Source of the DNA: Sphingobacterium chuzhouense
GTDB lineage: Bacteria; Bacteroidota; Bacteroidia; Sphingobacteriales; Sphingobacteriaceae
Reading direction: 5' to 3'
Assembly: GCF_014692525.1 (NCBI RefSeq)
Contig: NZ_JACNYL010000002.1
Coordinates: 62,001-126,000 of the forward strand
Length of the DNA stretch: 64,000 bases
A model generated the notes under the pieces. The model ran no database searches. It worked only from the letters and a program-made list of their open reading frames with translations, and was not told the origin of the DNA. Shown here in pieces: positions 33,340-42,096 of the stretch (within the stretch, counting starts at the first letter, position 1; each line of letters begins with the position of its first letter). The position numbers and the translations under genes are program-made.

Positions 33340-34923
33340 ATGAATCAACAAAAAGAAGACGAAGTCCTGGTAAACCACCTTGCCACGCAGGGCATTGACA
33401 ACAAAATGGTAATGGGACATCCCGCAAGTTTATTTGTCCTGTTTTTTACGGAGATGTGGGAGCGCTTTAGCTATTATGGTATGCGTGCCTTATTGACAGT
33501 CTTCCTCATCACGGAGATTGTCAAAGGTGGATGGGGATGGACAAATGCCGATGCTATGCAACTTTACGCTTGGTACACCGGGTTGGTCTATCTTACGCCG
33601 TTGATTGGGGGAATGATTGCAGACAAGCTTACAGGCTATCGGAAAGCAATTCTACTCGGAGCCTTAATCATGACCTTGGGTCACTTGTCTATGGCCTTCG
33701 AAACGTTTGGAGATAACTTTTTTTACTTGGGTTTAGTTTTAATGATTCTCGGAAACGGTTTATTTAAACCCAATATCTCCTCCATGGTGGGACAATTGTA
33801 TCCCGATACCAGCACAAAGAAAGACGCGGGTTACACCATTTTCTATATGGGTATCAATGCGGGAGCTTTTCTAGGCATGTTGTTATGTGGTTATATCGGT
33901 GAGAAAATTGGTTGGCATTATGGCTTCGGTCTTGCTGGTGTATTCATGTTTTTCGGTATGTTACAGTTCTTTTTTGCACAAAAGATATTTGGTATCATAG
34001 GCGAGAAGCCCGATACAACACATAAACCCGAAGATCACGTAGAGAAGATTACAGACGAAGAAACACCTAAACATGTGGTTCGGGATAGACTTATCGTCGC
34101 GGGGGTCTTGATGTTGGCCAGTGTGTTTTTCTTCTTTGCTTTTGAACAGGCCGGTGGTTCTATGTCCATCTTTGCCAAAGATTACACACAGCGGGTTTTG
34201 GAAGGTAATGCCGGACTAACTTTTAAATGGGTCGATGCAGCCTTGACTATTTTCCCAATCATAATCGTCACATGGGTATTGTATGGTCTCTCTAAAAAAA
34301 TTGCTTCTGCTTATCCGCTAACGATTATGTTTACAGCGTTGTCGTTTGCGATCATTTGGGGGCTAGGTATCTGGAAGGTATACAGAGAATTCAGTGCTGA
34401 ACAAACAGAAGTGACGGTTTCTTGGTTTCAGATATTAAACTCCTTCTTCATCATTACGTTAGCTTCTTCTTTCAGTAAAATGTGGGAGAAAATATGGAAC
34501 CCTTCGGGTGCTGTAAAATTTGCCATGGGGCTGTTGCTGGTGGGCGTAGGTTTTGTTGCCCTGGCTTTTGGAGCCAGCTCCATTCCGAAAGGAGCAACAA
34601 CGGCCACGGTTAGTATGGTGTGGTTGATACTTGCATATTTTTTCCATACGACAGGCGAACTATGCTTATCGCCGGTAGGGTTATCGTATATCAGTAAGCT
34701 TTCACCGAAGAAATTTGTGGGCTTGCTTTTCGGACTTTGGTTTACGGCGTCTGCAATTGCGAACTTTATTGCCGGTATGACCGGATCGTATATTGATAAG
34801 ATTTCTGAAGAATATTCCATGTCGATATTCTTTTATATCATTGCATCCATTCCGATTGTTGCAGCTTTGTTATTGTTGGTCTTCAGTGGCAAGCTACGGA
34901 AAATGACGCATGGTATTGATTAA
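33340..34923 (+). CDS. POT/PTR family proton-coupled peptide transporter
   Basis: The 527-residue protein has the signature opening of the family, GHPASLFVLFFTEMWERFSYYGMRALLTVFL (ExxERFxYY), then IADKLTGYRKAILLGALIMTLGH, GNGLFKPNISSMVGQLYPDT and, in the C-terminal half, FFHTTGELCLSPVGLSYISKLSPKKFVGLLFGLWF. Twelve or more membrane helices are visible. It imports di- and tripeptides with protons across the inner membrane. The first ~25 residues are cytoplasmic and charged. Its upstream region contains a terminator-like two-part hairpin 20 nt from the ATG, so expression may depend on read-through or on a promoter inside the hairpin. Confidence 0.95.
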   Translation: MNQQKEDEVLVNHLATQGIDNKMVMGHPASLFVLFFTEMWERFSYYGMRALLTVFLITEIVKGGWGWTNADAMQLYAWYTGLVYLTPLIGGMIADKLTGYRKAILLGALIMTLGHLSMAFETFGDNFFYLGLVLMILGNGLFKPNISSMVGQLYPDTSTKKDAGYTIFYMGINAGAFLGMLLCGYIGEKIGWHYGFGLAGVFMFFGMLQFFFAQKIFGIIGEKPDTTHKPEDHVEKITDEETPKHVVRDRLIVAGVLMLASVFFFFAFEQAGGSMSIFAKDYTQRVLEGNAGLTFKWVDAALTIFPIIIVTWVLYGLSKKIASAYPLTIMFTALSFAIIWGLGIWKVYREFSAEQTEVTVSWFQILNSFFIITLASSFSKMWEKIWNPSGAVKFAMGLLLVGVGFVALAFGASSIPKGATTATVSMVWLILAYFFHTTGELCLSPVGLSYISKLSPKKFVGLLFGLWFTASAIANFIAGMTGSYIDKISEEYSMSIFFYIIASIPIVAALLLLVFSGKLRKMTHGID

Positions 34924-34949
34924 GAAAGACACCTAATATCTCATTGAAC

Positions 34950-35675
34950 GTGGTAGACAGTTTAGTCATTATTCCGACATACAACGAAAAAGAAAATATA
35001 GAGAAGATAATCCGAAAGGTGTTTTCCCTGTCTGTTCCGTACGATGTATTGGTTGTTGACGATGGCTCACCGGATGGCACCGCGAACATTGTTAAAACTT
35101 TGCAGCAGAAGTATGTAGGACGTCTGTTTATCGAGGAAAGAGTTGGGAAGTTGGGATTGGGAACGGCTTATATTCACGGATTTCGATGGGCTTTACAACG
35201 CCATTATGCCTATATTTATGAGATGGATGCTGATTTCAGCCACAATCCGGAGGATTTAATACGTCTACGTCAAGCCTGTTTGGATGGAGCCGATATGGCG
35301 ATCGGCTCCCGTTATATAAAGGGGGTAAACGTAGTCAACTGGCCGATGAGCCGCGTATTGATGTCGTATTTTGCTTCGGCGTATGTACGGCTTATTATGC
35401 GTATCAATATTCAGGATGCTACCGCTGGATTTGTCTGCTTTTCAAGAGGGGTATTGGAAAAGATTCCACTAGACAAGATTAGGTTCATTGGCTATGCTTT
35501 TCAGATTGAAATGAAGTTTACGGCCATCCAATATGGTTTCAAGGTAGTGGAAGTACCCATTATATTTACTGATCGTACCGAAGGAGTCTCCAAAATGAGC
35601 ACACGGATATTTAGGGAAGCATTTTTTGGAGTTATACAACTGAAAGTAGAGAGTTGGTTTAAGAAATATAAATAG
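34950..35675 (+). CDS. Polyprenol monophosphomannose synthase-type glycosyltransferase (GT2, DPM1-like)
   Basis: The 241-residue enzyme has the GT2 core: [33 protein letters not shown], the metal-site [16 protein letters not shown] and [38 protein letters not shown], with [15 protein letters not shown] and [12 protein letters not shown] later. It probably transfers mannose or a related sugar from GDP- or UDP-sugar to undecaprenyl phosphate, supplying donors for periplasmic glycosylation. There is no C-terminal membrane domain. The frame starts with TTG at 34944 or GTG at 34950; GTG is preferred because it gives the family's usual short N-terminus. The gene is 14 nt before ruvB. Confidence 0.88.
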   Translation: MVDSLVIIPTYNEKENIEKIIRKVFSLSVPYDVLVVDDGSPDGTANIVKTLQQKYVGRLFIEERVGKLGLGTAYIHGFRWALQRHYAYIYEMDADFSHNPEDLIRLRQACLDGADMAIGSRYIKGVNVVNWPMSRVLMSYFASAYVRLIMRINIQDATAGFVCFSRGVLEKIPLDKIRFIGYAFQIEMKFTAIQYGFKVVEVPIIFTDRTEGVSKMSTRIFREAFFGVIQLKVESWFKKYK

Positions 35676-35689
35676 GTAACTTCGCGTAT

Positions 35690-36712
35690 ATGAATGAATA
35701 TCTTGACCCGAATCCAGAAAAGCTAAATCCCATAGACAGGGATATAGAAAGAGCCTTGCGTCCGCAAGTGTTTGAGGATTTTACAGGGCAGGAGAAAATT
35801 TTAGAAAACCTCTCTATTTTTGTAAGAGCTGCGAAGTTACGCAGCGAAGCATTAGATCATGTGCTGTTGCATGGTCCTCCTGGCTTGGGAAAAACTACGT
35901 TATCCCATATTATCGCCAACGAAATGGGCGTGAATATTAAAATCACATCTGGTCCGGTATTGGATAAGCCTGGTGATCTGGCAGGTCTCTTGACTAATTT
36001 AGAGGAAGGCGACGTATTGTTCATTGACGAAATTCACCGTTTAAGTCCGTTGGTTGAAGAATATCTTTATTCGGCAATGGAGGATTTCAAGATTGATATT
36101 ATGCTGGAAACGGGACCTAATGCCCGATCTGTCCAAATTTCTTTAAATCCGTTTACACTTATCGGTGCAACTACGCGATCCGGATTGTTAACCGCCCCAC
36201 TACGCGCCCGTTTTGGAATTAACTCCCGACTTCAGTATTACGATGCTAAATTGCTGACTACAATCGTGTTAAGGTCGGCTCATATTTTGAATACACCGAT
36301 TACGGAAGAGGGTGCGTATGAGATTGCACGTAGAAGCAGGGGCACACCGCGTATTGCCAATGCTTTATTGCGCAGAACACGGGATTTTGCGCAGATCAAG
36401 GGAAATGGATCGGTGGATAGAGCCATTGCCCAATATGCGCTGAATGCCTTAAATGTCGATGAAAATGGTCTAGACGAAATGGATAACCGAATACTGACAA
36501 CTATCATCGAAAAGTTCAAAGGAGGCCCTGTCGGATTAAAGACAATAGCTACTGCAGTGGGAGAGGATGAGGGAACTATCGAAGAGGTATATGAACCTTT
36601 CTTGATACAAGAAGGTTATCTCATGCGAACTTCCCGTGGGCGTGAATGTACAGAACTAGCCTTTAAACATTTAGGGAAAAATACGTTCCATAGAGGGAAT
36701 ACGTTGTTCTGA
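35690..36712 (+). CDS. ruvB: Holliday junction branch migration helicase RuvB
   Basis: The 340-residue AAA+ ATPase drives branch migration of Holliday junctions with RuvA. It has Walker [11 protein letters not shown] (61-70), Walker [13 protein letters not shown] (DEIH, 113-116), the sensor and arginine-finger segment [21 protein letters not shown], the [20 protein letters not shown] helical domain and the C-terminal winged helix ([43 protein letters not shown]). All are normal for RuvB. Confidence 0.98.
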   Translation: MNEYLDPNPEKLNPIDRDIERALRPQVFEDFTGQEKILENLSIFVRAAKLRSEALDHVLLHGPPGLGKTTLSHIIANEMGVNIKITSGPVLDKPGDLAGLLTNLEEGDVLFIDEIHRLSPLVEEYLYSAMEDFKIDIMLETGPNARSVQISLNPFTLIGATTRSGLLTAPLRARFGINSRLQYYDAKLLTTIVLRSAHILNTPITEEGAYEIARRSRGTPRIANALLRRTRDFAQIKGNGSVDRAIAQYALNALNVDENGLDEMDNRILTTIIEKFKGGPVGLKTIATAVGEDEGTIEEVYEPFLIQEGYLMRTSRGRECTELAFKHLGKNTFHRGNTLF

Positions 36713-36768
36713 ACCTCGTATTTTCTTTTCCTTTTGCAACTTTTTGTGCAGTTGCTTGTTTTTCTTCC

Positions 36769-37827
36769 ATGATGAATCCTAGAAAGTTGACGACATTAAG
36801 GAACTTTAATCAGGTTCTACTTTTTTTTGTTTTACTTTTCGCAATCTTATATTACGCGAAAACTTTTCTTATTCCTGTCGTTACCAGCGCTTTGTTTGCT
36901 ATGTTATTAGTACCTATTTGTCAAAAACTAGAGCAATGGCGAATGAAGCGGGGTTGGGCTGCAGTTTTGGTCGTGTTAATCAGTATGTCAATTATAATGG
37001 CCGTATTGTATGTATTAATAAGTGAACTGGTAGGCCTCGGTGGTGATATTGTGGTCATAGGAAAGCGGATAAACATGTTATTAGATCAAACACACGCCTT
37101 TGTGACAGAGCATTTTAATGTATCCAGAATAAAACAAAAAGAATATCTCCAAAAACAATTGTCGGAGTGGTCCAATGCGACAGGTAAAGTCGTGGGGGGT
37201 GCAGTTTTCTCTATTATTTCCTTGGTAGGTAACGTTTTAATCGTCACTATCTATACGATCTTGATGCTGATATACAGGCAACGCATCAAATGGTTTGCCC
37301 TTCAATTGGTCAAACGTCATGCTGGGTATGATGAAATAGGTCATGCAAAGACAATTGTAGGAAAAATAACAAAAGTGTCTAGTCTATACGTGGGTGGTGT
37401 TTTTTCGGTTGTGTTGATATTATCCATCATTTACTTCACGGGATTGACTCTTATTGGAGTAAGAAATGCTTTATTTTTCGCGCTTTTGGCCGCACTGATA
37501 AATGTCATCCCCTATATAGGTTCCGTGTTAGGTGGCGCTATTGTTGTATTGTATACGCTGATAACGGGAGATTCGCTGACTACATCCATCATCGTCGCGA
37601 TTTTTTTTACAGCAGTCCAACAATTAGACAGTTATGTGCTGACACCGAAAATTACCGGAGGAAAAGTTAAACTTAGCCCCTTATTTACCATTATGGGGTT
37701 ATTGCTAGGTGGAATGGTATGGGGTGCGGCAGGTATGATTTTGTTTATACCCATATTGGGTATTTGTAAAGTGATTTTCGATAATGTGGATTTGCTCAAA
37801 CCCTATGGGCATTTGATAGGAGATTAA
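36769..37827 (+). CDS. AI-2E family membrane protein
   Basis: The 352-residue protein has the two-block hydrophobic layout of the AI-2E exporter family: FNQVLLFFVLLFAILYYAKTFLIPVVTSALFAMLLVPICQKLEQWRMKRGWAAVLVV at the start, a middle helical domain and the closing FFALLAALINVIPYIGSVLGGAIVVLYTLITGD...QQLDSYVLTPKITGGKVKLSPLFTIMGLLLGGMVWGAAGMILFIPI. Family members include E. coli TqsA and sodium/proton antiporters; a substrate cannot be assigned. Two in-frame ATG codons are adjacent at 36769 and 36772. It is followed by a convergent gene 18 nt away. Confidence 0.9.
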   Translation: MMNPRKLTTLRNFNQVLLFFVLLFAILYYAKTFLIPVVTSALFAMLLVPICQKLEQWRMKRGWAAVLVVLISMSIIMAVLYVLISELVGLGGDIVVIGKRINMLLDQTHAFVTEHFNVSRIKQKEYLQKQLSEWSNATGKVVGGAVFSIISLVGNVLIVTIYTILMLIYRQRIKWFALQLVKRHAGYDEIGHAKTIVGKITKVSSLYVGGVFSVVLILSIIYFTGLTLIGVRNALFFALLAALINVIPYIGSVLGGAIVVLYTLITGDSLTTSIIVAIFFTAVQQLDSYVLTPKITGGKVKLSPLFTIMGLLLGGMVWGAAGMILFIPILGICKVIFDNVDLLKPYGHLIGD

Positions 37828-37845
37828 TAGTTCGTCATATTTTTA

Positions 37846-38400
37846 TTAGGAAATCCGTCTTAATATTCTATTTGCGCGGCTCGCCAATGCCGGCGTCGGA
37901 TTTTTGAGCAGATGTTGAATCTGCGCTTTTAACTCATCTTCTATCCAAGGGTTTTTCTTGCGCAGATTATATAATATATCAAAACAGTTGACTGCCACTG
38001 CTACAGGGCGGTCGGGGTTAATCAGCCAATTGAAACACTGTTCGATTAGAACTTCTTCTTGATCCGATGTATGTGGTATGGCTGTTTTTATATCGGTCGC
38101 CAACATCACTATTTTCGTGTAGCTTCTAATCGTTCCCCAATGATTTTGTTCCGATAGACGATTAATAAGCACATTATATATAGAAGAGATCAGAGCAGGC
38201 CGTTGTATGCAAACATGTTCCAGAAGCCACGCCGCCCGAAAAGAAACCTGATTATCTGGATGATAAGAATACGCCAATAGACTGTATACCGTGAAACCAT
38301 GGGCATGAATAAAATCCAGACTAAATACTTTCGCCGGATATTGGCGAATATCTACTTTCAAGAACTTCACCAGCTTGGGATCGAAATCTTTATTCGCCAT
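37846..38400 (-). CDS. Helical-repeat (HEAT-like) conserved hypothetical protein
   Basis: From the ATG at 38400 the product is 184 residues, almost entirely helical: FIHAHGFTVYSLLAYSYHPDNQVSFRAAWLLEHVCIQRPALISSIYNVLINRL ... QCFNWLINPDRPVAVAVNCFDILYNLRKKNPWIEDELKAQIQHLLKNPTPALASRANRILRRI. The NQVSFRAAWLLEHV and PVAVAVNCFDILYNL units look like HEAT repeats, which mediate protein-protein contacts. The start overlaps the last 11 nt of the upstream RecD-like helicase gene, suggesting coupled translation and a possible functional link. An upstream extension to 38496 would lie wholly within the helicase gene and is rejected. Confidence 0.75.
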   Translation of the reverse strand: MANKDFDPKLVKFLKVDIRQYPAKVFSLDFIHAHGFTVYSLLAYSYHPDNQVSFRAAWLLEHVCIQRPALISSIYNVLINRLSEQNHWGTIRSYTKIVMLATDIKTAIPHTSDQEEVLIEQCFNWLINPDRPVAVAVNCFDILYNLRKKNPWIEDELKAQIQHLLKNPTPALASRANRILRRIS

Positions 38401-39814
38401 AAAATTTTGGGTTAAAGTTAACCAAGAACAATTGTGCTGTGGCCCGGGTAATGGCGGTGTAGAGCCAACGCAAAAACTCGGTATTGAGCATATCATCGTT
38501 TAAATATCCTTGATCTACAAATACGCAAGGCCACTGTCCGCCTTGTGCTTTATGACAGGTAATGGCATAAGCAAACTTAATCTGTAAGGCATTATAATAA
38601 GGATCTTTTTTGATGGCATCCAAGCGATCTTTTCTGGTCGGTATGTCCGCATAGTCCAAGGCAATCGACTCGTATAATTGCTGCTGTTGATCATAAGGCA
38701 TGTTTGGCGCATCTACATGCAAACTATCTAATAAAACACGGCATACGATCGGTTCTAACTCATCATCGTCTATAAATTCCAGCGATATATCGGCGAAGCG
38801 GAAGCCATGTTGTTCGTGTATATTACTGACCTTTCGAACCTTGGCTAGATCACCATTGGCTATAAAGCCGGTGTTTTTCTCATCGTGTTGTTGTAGCCAA
38901 TAGTAGTTGTTACGTACCACCATGATTAAATCTCCTCCGGTGATTTCTTCATCGCGAAAGAGAATTTGATTCCGGATATGTTGATTATATAAATTGGCGG
39001 ATTTATTGGATCGACATATAACGATGGTATTTTCGATTTCAAAACGATCGTAGCTATAATGCAATCCTTCCAGAAGCCGTTCGCCATTCATGCGGAAAAT
39101 ATCCGTAAATCCCTTGGTGTGAAATTGCGGGAATGGGAGGCTGGCGTCCTGTTTTTCCAAATGGATATCATTACGCACTTTAGTGGCATTATAAAGTATA
39201 CCCGAAGCTCGTTGCTGTCGCACGACCTCGCGAAGTTCATAATGGAACGTTCTGAGATGATAGTTGGCTTCGAGATAATTTGGGTCTAATGCGGGGCTTT
39301 CCAACATGCCCACAGGTGGAAGCTGAGCGGTGTCCCCAACGAACATAAGGCAACAATTTTCGCCCGATTGCACATACCGAATCAAATCGTCCAATAAACT
39401 TCTCGAAAAGAACTGTTCACCAGAATCAGAAATCATAGACGACTCATCCACAATAAATAATGTATCTTCATGTAGATTTTCCGCTAAGGTGAAATCCAGC
39501 TCCAAGGTAGCTGCGGATTTTTTTCGGTATATCTTTTTATGGATAGTAAACGCTTTCCTTCCGGAATAGTGACGCATGACTTTTGCAGCACGTCCGGTAG
39601 GTGCCAGTAAAACCGATTTCTTTTGAAGCGTAGATAAAACCTTTACCAATGCGCTGATGATGGTCGTCTTTCCAGTTCCGGCATAACCCCTTAAAACAAA
39701 GCAGGTAGTCGGGTGAAAAGTACTTAAAAATTCTTCCAGAAGTACAAACGATTCCTGCTGTTGCCGGGTAGGTTGCCATACAAACTGTTGGGTAAGCAGG
39801 TTCTGAATATGCAT
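38390..39814 (-). CDS. RecD-like ATP-dependent DNA helicase (UvrD_C_2 type)
   Basis: The 474-residue protein has Walker A CFVLRGYAGTGKTTIISALVKVL (GYAGTGKT, 43-50), LLAPTGRAAKVM, Walker B-like DTLFIVDESSMISD, CCLMFVGDTAQLPPV (motif III), a SH3-like insert around residues 290-340 and the C-terminal helicase motif FAYAITCHKAQGGQWPCVFVDQGY...FLRWLYTAITRATAQLFLVN. It is a superfamily 1 helicase related to RecD2 and Bacteroidota stand-alone RecD-like enzymes; it probably unwinds DNA 5' to 3'. A promoter -7 box (TAACTTTG) ends 3 nt before the ATG at 39814, which rules out the TTG at 39820 and predicts a leaderless or nearly leaderless mRNA. Confidence 0.92.
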   Translation of the reverse strand: MHIQNLLTQQFVWQPTRQQQESFVLLEEFLSTFHPTTCFVLRGYAGTGKTTIISALVKVLSTLQKKSVLLAPTGRAAKVMRHYSGRKAFTIHKKIYRKKSAATLELDFTLAENLHEDTLFIVDESSMISDSGEQFFSRSLLDDLIRYVQSGENCCLMFVGDTAQLPPVGMLESPALDPNYLEANYHLRTFHYELREVVRQQRASGILYNATKVRNDIHLEKQDASLPFPQFHTKGFTDIFRMNGERLLEGLHYSYDRFEIENTIVICRSNKSANLYNQHIRNQILFRDEEITGGDLIMVVRNNYYWLQQHDEKNTGFIANGDLAKVRKVSNIHEQHGFRFADISLEFIDDDELEPIVCRVLLDSLHVDAPNMPYDQQQQLYESIALDYADIPTRKDRLDAIKKDPYYNALQIKFAYAITCHKAQGGQWPCVFVDQGYLNDDMLNTEFLRWLYTAITRATAQLFLVNFNPKFYGE

Positions 39815-39817
39815 AAT

Positions 39818-39847
39818 CAAAGTTATGCAAAAGGTTGGTCATATCAA
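39818..39847 (-). promoter_or_regulatory. Promoter of the RecD-like helicase gene (abuts the start codon)
   Basis: The minus strand has TTG (39847-39845), a 19-nt spacer and TAACTTTG (39825-39818), an exact match to the Bacteroidota consensus. The last G is 3 nt before the ATG. It overlaps the divergent promoter for DUF3822, so the two may interfere. Confidence 0.6.
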
Positions 39848-39865
39848 TTGGAAAAGCTAATTTTG
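39835..39865 (+). promoter_or_regulatory. Promoter of the DUF3822-rsmD-coaD group
   Basis: TTGG at 39835, a 20-nt spacer and TAATTTTG at 39858-39865 form a consensus Bacteroidota promoter. The predicted start is about 20 nt before the DUF3822 ATG at 39891. It overlaps the opposing helicase promoter. Confidence 0.65.
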
Positions 39866-39890
39866 TTGAGGGACTTCTAAAACCCAGAGC

Positions 39891-40688
39891 ATGAAATATA
39901 CGTCAAAGAATTTCCATTTACATTATATACCGCAGTACAAGCTGTTCGTAAAAGCTGATTTTTTAGAGGATACGTTAATCGTTGTGGATGAATCGAATAG
40001 GGTTCAAGCCATGTTCTCTTATCCTATCAACGAACCTGATGCAGAAGCTATCAAATTATTAGGTTTGCCGTTCCAGTACGTATTCATTAGCTTGCCGGTA
40101 CAAAGTTTGGTGTTTATTCCGACTGAGGTATATCAAGAAGAAAATCGTCCATTATATCAAACGTTCTTAGAAGATGACCACACAGAGCGTACGCGGGTTT
40201 ATTCGTTGGACAATTTACAAGTAACGGTATGCTATCAATACGACCTGTTGCTATACAATCGTTGGTGCGCCATCTTTCCACACGCGAGATTTGTAACTGA
40301 TTTTCAGCTTCTTTTAAATGAAGTGCAAGCCTATATTCCAATGCAAGGAGAGGTGTTGGGCGCTCATTTCAATAATACACAAGTAGAGCTGTTTGCATTT
40401 AAAAATGGAAGATTTCTGTTCTATAACGTGTTCGATATACAACACGTAGACGATTTGAATTATTTTGTATTAACGACGTGCGAGGCTTTTGGTTTACATA
40501 TCAAACTACACAAAATATTGATTTCAGGCGTTGATGCCGAACATACTTATAGCGCTGCGCTTGCTCACTTTGCAAACCGCATTGAATTTATGCAAGCCCA
40601 GAGCGATTTGCACACAGATGATGAAAACGTTGGGAAAGAAGTCAGCCGTTTTAACTTCATCGTAGATGCTCCTTTATGCGTATCATAG
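39891..40688 (+). CDS. DUF3822 family protein
   Basis: The 265-residue protein matches the DUF3822 family, which in Bacteroidota usually sits immediately before rsmD. It has no signal peptide or membrane helix. Features are KLFVKADFLEDTLIVVDESNRVQAMFSY, PFQYVFISLPVQSLVFIPTEVYQ, RVYSLDNLQVTVCYQYDLLLYNRWCAIFPHARFVTDFQLLLNEV and LHKILISGVDAEHT. The order of an early strand pair, a helical middle and a late LxKILISG strand is compatible with an actin/hexokinase-like ATPase fold, but this is a structural impression and not proof. Its 3' end overlaps rsmD by 13 nt, so the two are coupled. Confidence 0.85.
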   Translation: MKYTSKNFHLHYIPQYKLFVKADFLEDTLIVVDESNRVQAMFSYPINEPDAEAIKLLGLPFQYVFISLPVQSLVFIPTEVYQEENRPLYQTFLEDDHTERTRVYSLDNLQVTVCYQYDLLLYNRWCAIFPHARFVTDFQLLLNEVQAYIPMQGEVLGAHFNNTQVELFAFKNGRFLFYNVFDIQHVDDLNYFVLTTCEAFGLHIKLHKILISGVDAEHTYSAALAHFANRIEFMQAQSDLHTDDENVGKEVSRFNFIVDAPLCVS

Positions 40689-41215
40689 CCGGACAATATG
40701 GAGGACTTCGATTATCTCCTCCATCGAATTTACCAGTTCGCCCGACGACGGATATTGCAAAGGAAGCGTTGTTCAATATCCTAGATAATCGGATTGCGTT
40801 AGACGAATGTGAGTGCCTTGATCTTTTTGCCGGAACGGGTAATATCAGTTTTGAACTGGCTTCCCGAGGTGCTTTGTCGGTAGAGGCAGTTGATATTCAC
40901 TTTAAATGTTTGCAGTTTATTAACGATACAACGAAGAAATTAAAGATTGACATTATCCACACACGCAAAGCGGATGTGCTGAAGTTTGTTGCTGCGTGTA
41001 AAACTCAATATGACTTTATTTTTGCCGATCCACCATATGATTTATCGTCCTTACCACAATTAGCCAACCTTATTATTGGCAATGAGCTGTTGAGAGCGGG
41101 CGGGATGATGGTTATTGAACATCCTTCTACACGAAAAATGGATGATTCACCGTTTTATATGGAGACAAGAAAGTATGGCTATTCTTCGTTCAGCTTTTAT
41201 AAGTTGGAATCGTAA
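40676..41215 (+). CDS. rsmD: 16S rRNA (guanine966-N2)-methyltransferase
   Basis: The 179-residue protein has the RsmD hallmarks: MRIIAGQYGGLRLSPPSNLPVRPTTDIAKEALFNIL, the SAM-binding CLDLFAGTGNISFELASRGA and the catalytic DPPY motif in YDFIFADPPYDLSSL. It methylates G966 of 16S rRNA in the assembled 30S subunit, using S-adenosylmethionine. It is coupled to DUF3822 upstream and lies 19 nt before coaD, the usual order in Bacteroidota and many other bacteria. Confidence 0.95.
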   Translation: MRIIAGQYGGLRLSPPSNLPVRPTTDIAKEALFNILDNRIALDECECLDLFAGTGNISFELASRGALSVEAVDIHFKCLQFINDTTKKLKIDIIHTRKADVLKFVAACKTQYDFIFADPPYDLSSLPQLANLIIGNELLRAGGMMVIEHPSTRKMDDSPFYMETRKYGYSSFSFYKLES

Positions 41216-41234
41216 TCTTTAAATTTAATCGGAC

Positions 41235-41696
41235 ATGAAAACAGCCGTTTTTGCTGGATCGTTTGATCCTTTTACTTATGCCCACCAAAATATAGTTGAA
41301 AGGGGTTTATCGTTATTTGATAAGATTGTGATTGCAGTCGGCGTAAACAGTACGAAAAAGGGACTGATGTCTTTTGATGATCGCGTAAAAGCTATTTCGG
41401 ATCTATTCCAATCGAACGAAAGGGTAGAAGTGACGCAGTTTTCGGGTCTGACGATTGAGTTTTGCAAGGAAATAGGTGCAAAATACCTGCTTCGCGGTTT
41501 GCGTAATACCGGTGATTTTGAATTTGAAAATGCGATAGCACAGAATAACCTCTTGCTCGCACCTGAAATAGAAACGTATTTCCTTATGGCAAAATCCGGA
41601 TTAGCACATATTTCTTCGACGATTGTGCGAGATATTTTGTCTCACAAAGGTGATGTTTCAGTATTGGTTCCGAAGGAGGTTTTGCGGTATATATGA
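41235..41696 (+). CDS. coaD: Phosphopantetheine adenylyltransferase
   Basis: The 153-residue enzyme adenylylates 4'-phosphopantetheine in coenzyme A synthesis. It has AVFAGSFDPFTYAHQNIVERG at the N-terminus, RVEVTQFSGLTIEF, YLLRGLRNTGDFEFENAIAQNN and the closing AHISSTIVRDILSHKGDVSVLVP. The nucleotidyltransferase T/HxGH motif reads T-Y-A-H (residues 14-17), with Ala where Gly is usual. The rest of the active site appears intact, so I regard it as functional. It is followed by a DUF4180 gene. Confidence 0.95.
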   Translation: MKTAVFAGSFDPFTYAHQNIVERGLSLFDKIVIAVGVNSTKKGLMSFDDRVKAISDLFQSNERVEVTQFSGLTIEFCKEIGAKYLLRGLRNTGDFEFENAIAQNNLLLAPEIETYFLMAKSGLAHISSTIVRDILSHKGDVSVLVPKEVLRYI

Positions 41697-41728
41697 GAAA
41701 GAGATAATACAGATACAGAAGAATAACA

Positions 41729-42088
41729 ATGAACATCCAAACGCACAAAATAAATAATAACGAAATTGCTGAAATAATCGCAGACGACATTATTATTCAA
41801 AATGCAGAAGACGCATTGGATTTAATGGGTAATGTATATTATCAAGGATTTGACAAGACGATTATCTATCAGAAAAATATGACGCCTGATTTTTTCGATT
41901 TAAAAAACAAGATGGCTGGAGAAATTCTACAAAAATTTTCTAACTATCGCGTTTCTCTTGTCATTATAGGTGATTTCTCAAACTTTAAAAGCAAAAGTCT
42001 GAACGATTTCATTTACGAAAGCAATAAGGGAAAGCACGTAAATTTTGTAGCTTCCCTTGATGAGGCTTTAAACGCTTTAAGTAGATAA
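41729..42088 (+). CDS. DUF4180 domain protein
   Basis: The 119-residue protein consists of one DUF4180-like domain: NEIAEIIADDIIIQNAEDALDLMGNVYYQGFDKTIIYQKNMTPDFFDLKNKMAGEILQKFSNYRVSLVIIGDF and SLNDFIYESNKGKHVNFVASLDEALNAL. The IIY...MTPDFFDL and LVIIGDFS...LNDFIYESN elements are the family's most conserved parts. It has a STAS-like alpha/beta look, and no function is known to me. It lies 32 nt after coaD and converges on the DEAD-box gene with an 8-nt gap. Confidence 0.88.
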   Translation: MNIQTHKINNNEIAEIIADDIIIQNAEDALDLMGNVYYQGFDKTIIYQKNMTPDFFDLKNKMAGEILQKFSNYRVSLVIIGDFSNFKSKSLNDFIYESNKGKHVNFVASLDEALNALSR

Positions 42089-42096
42089 ATAAAAAA

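Noticed and set aside
37846..38496. A longer form of the HEAT-like protein starting at 38496
   Set aside because: The extra residues lie wholly within the helicase coding sequence and do not resemble the repeats.
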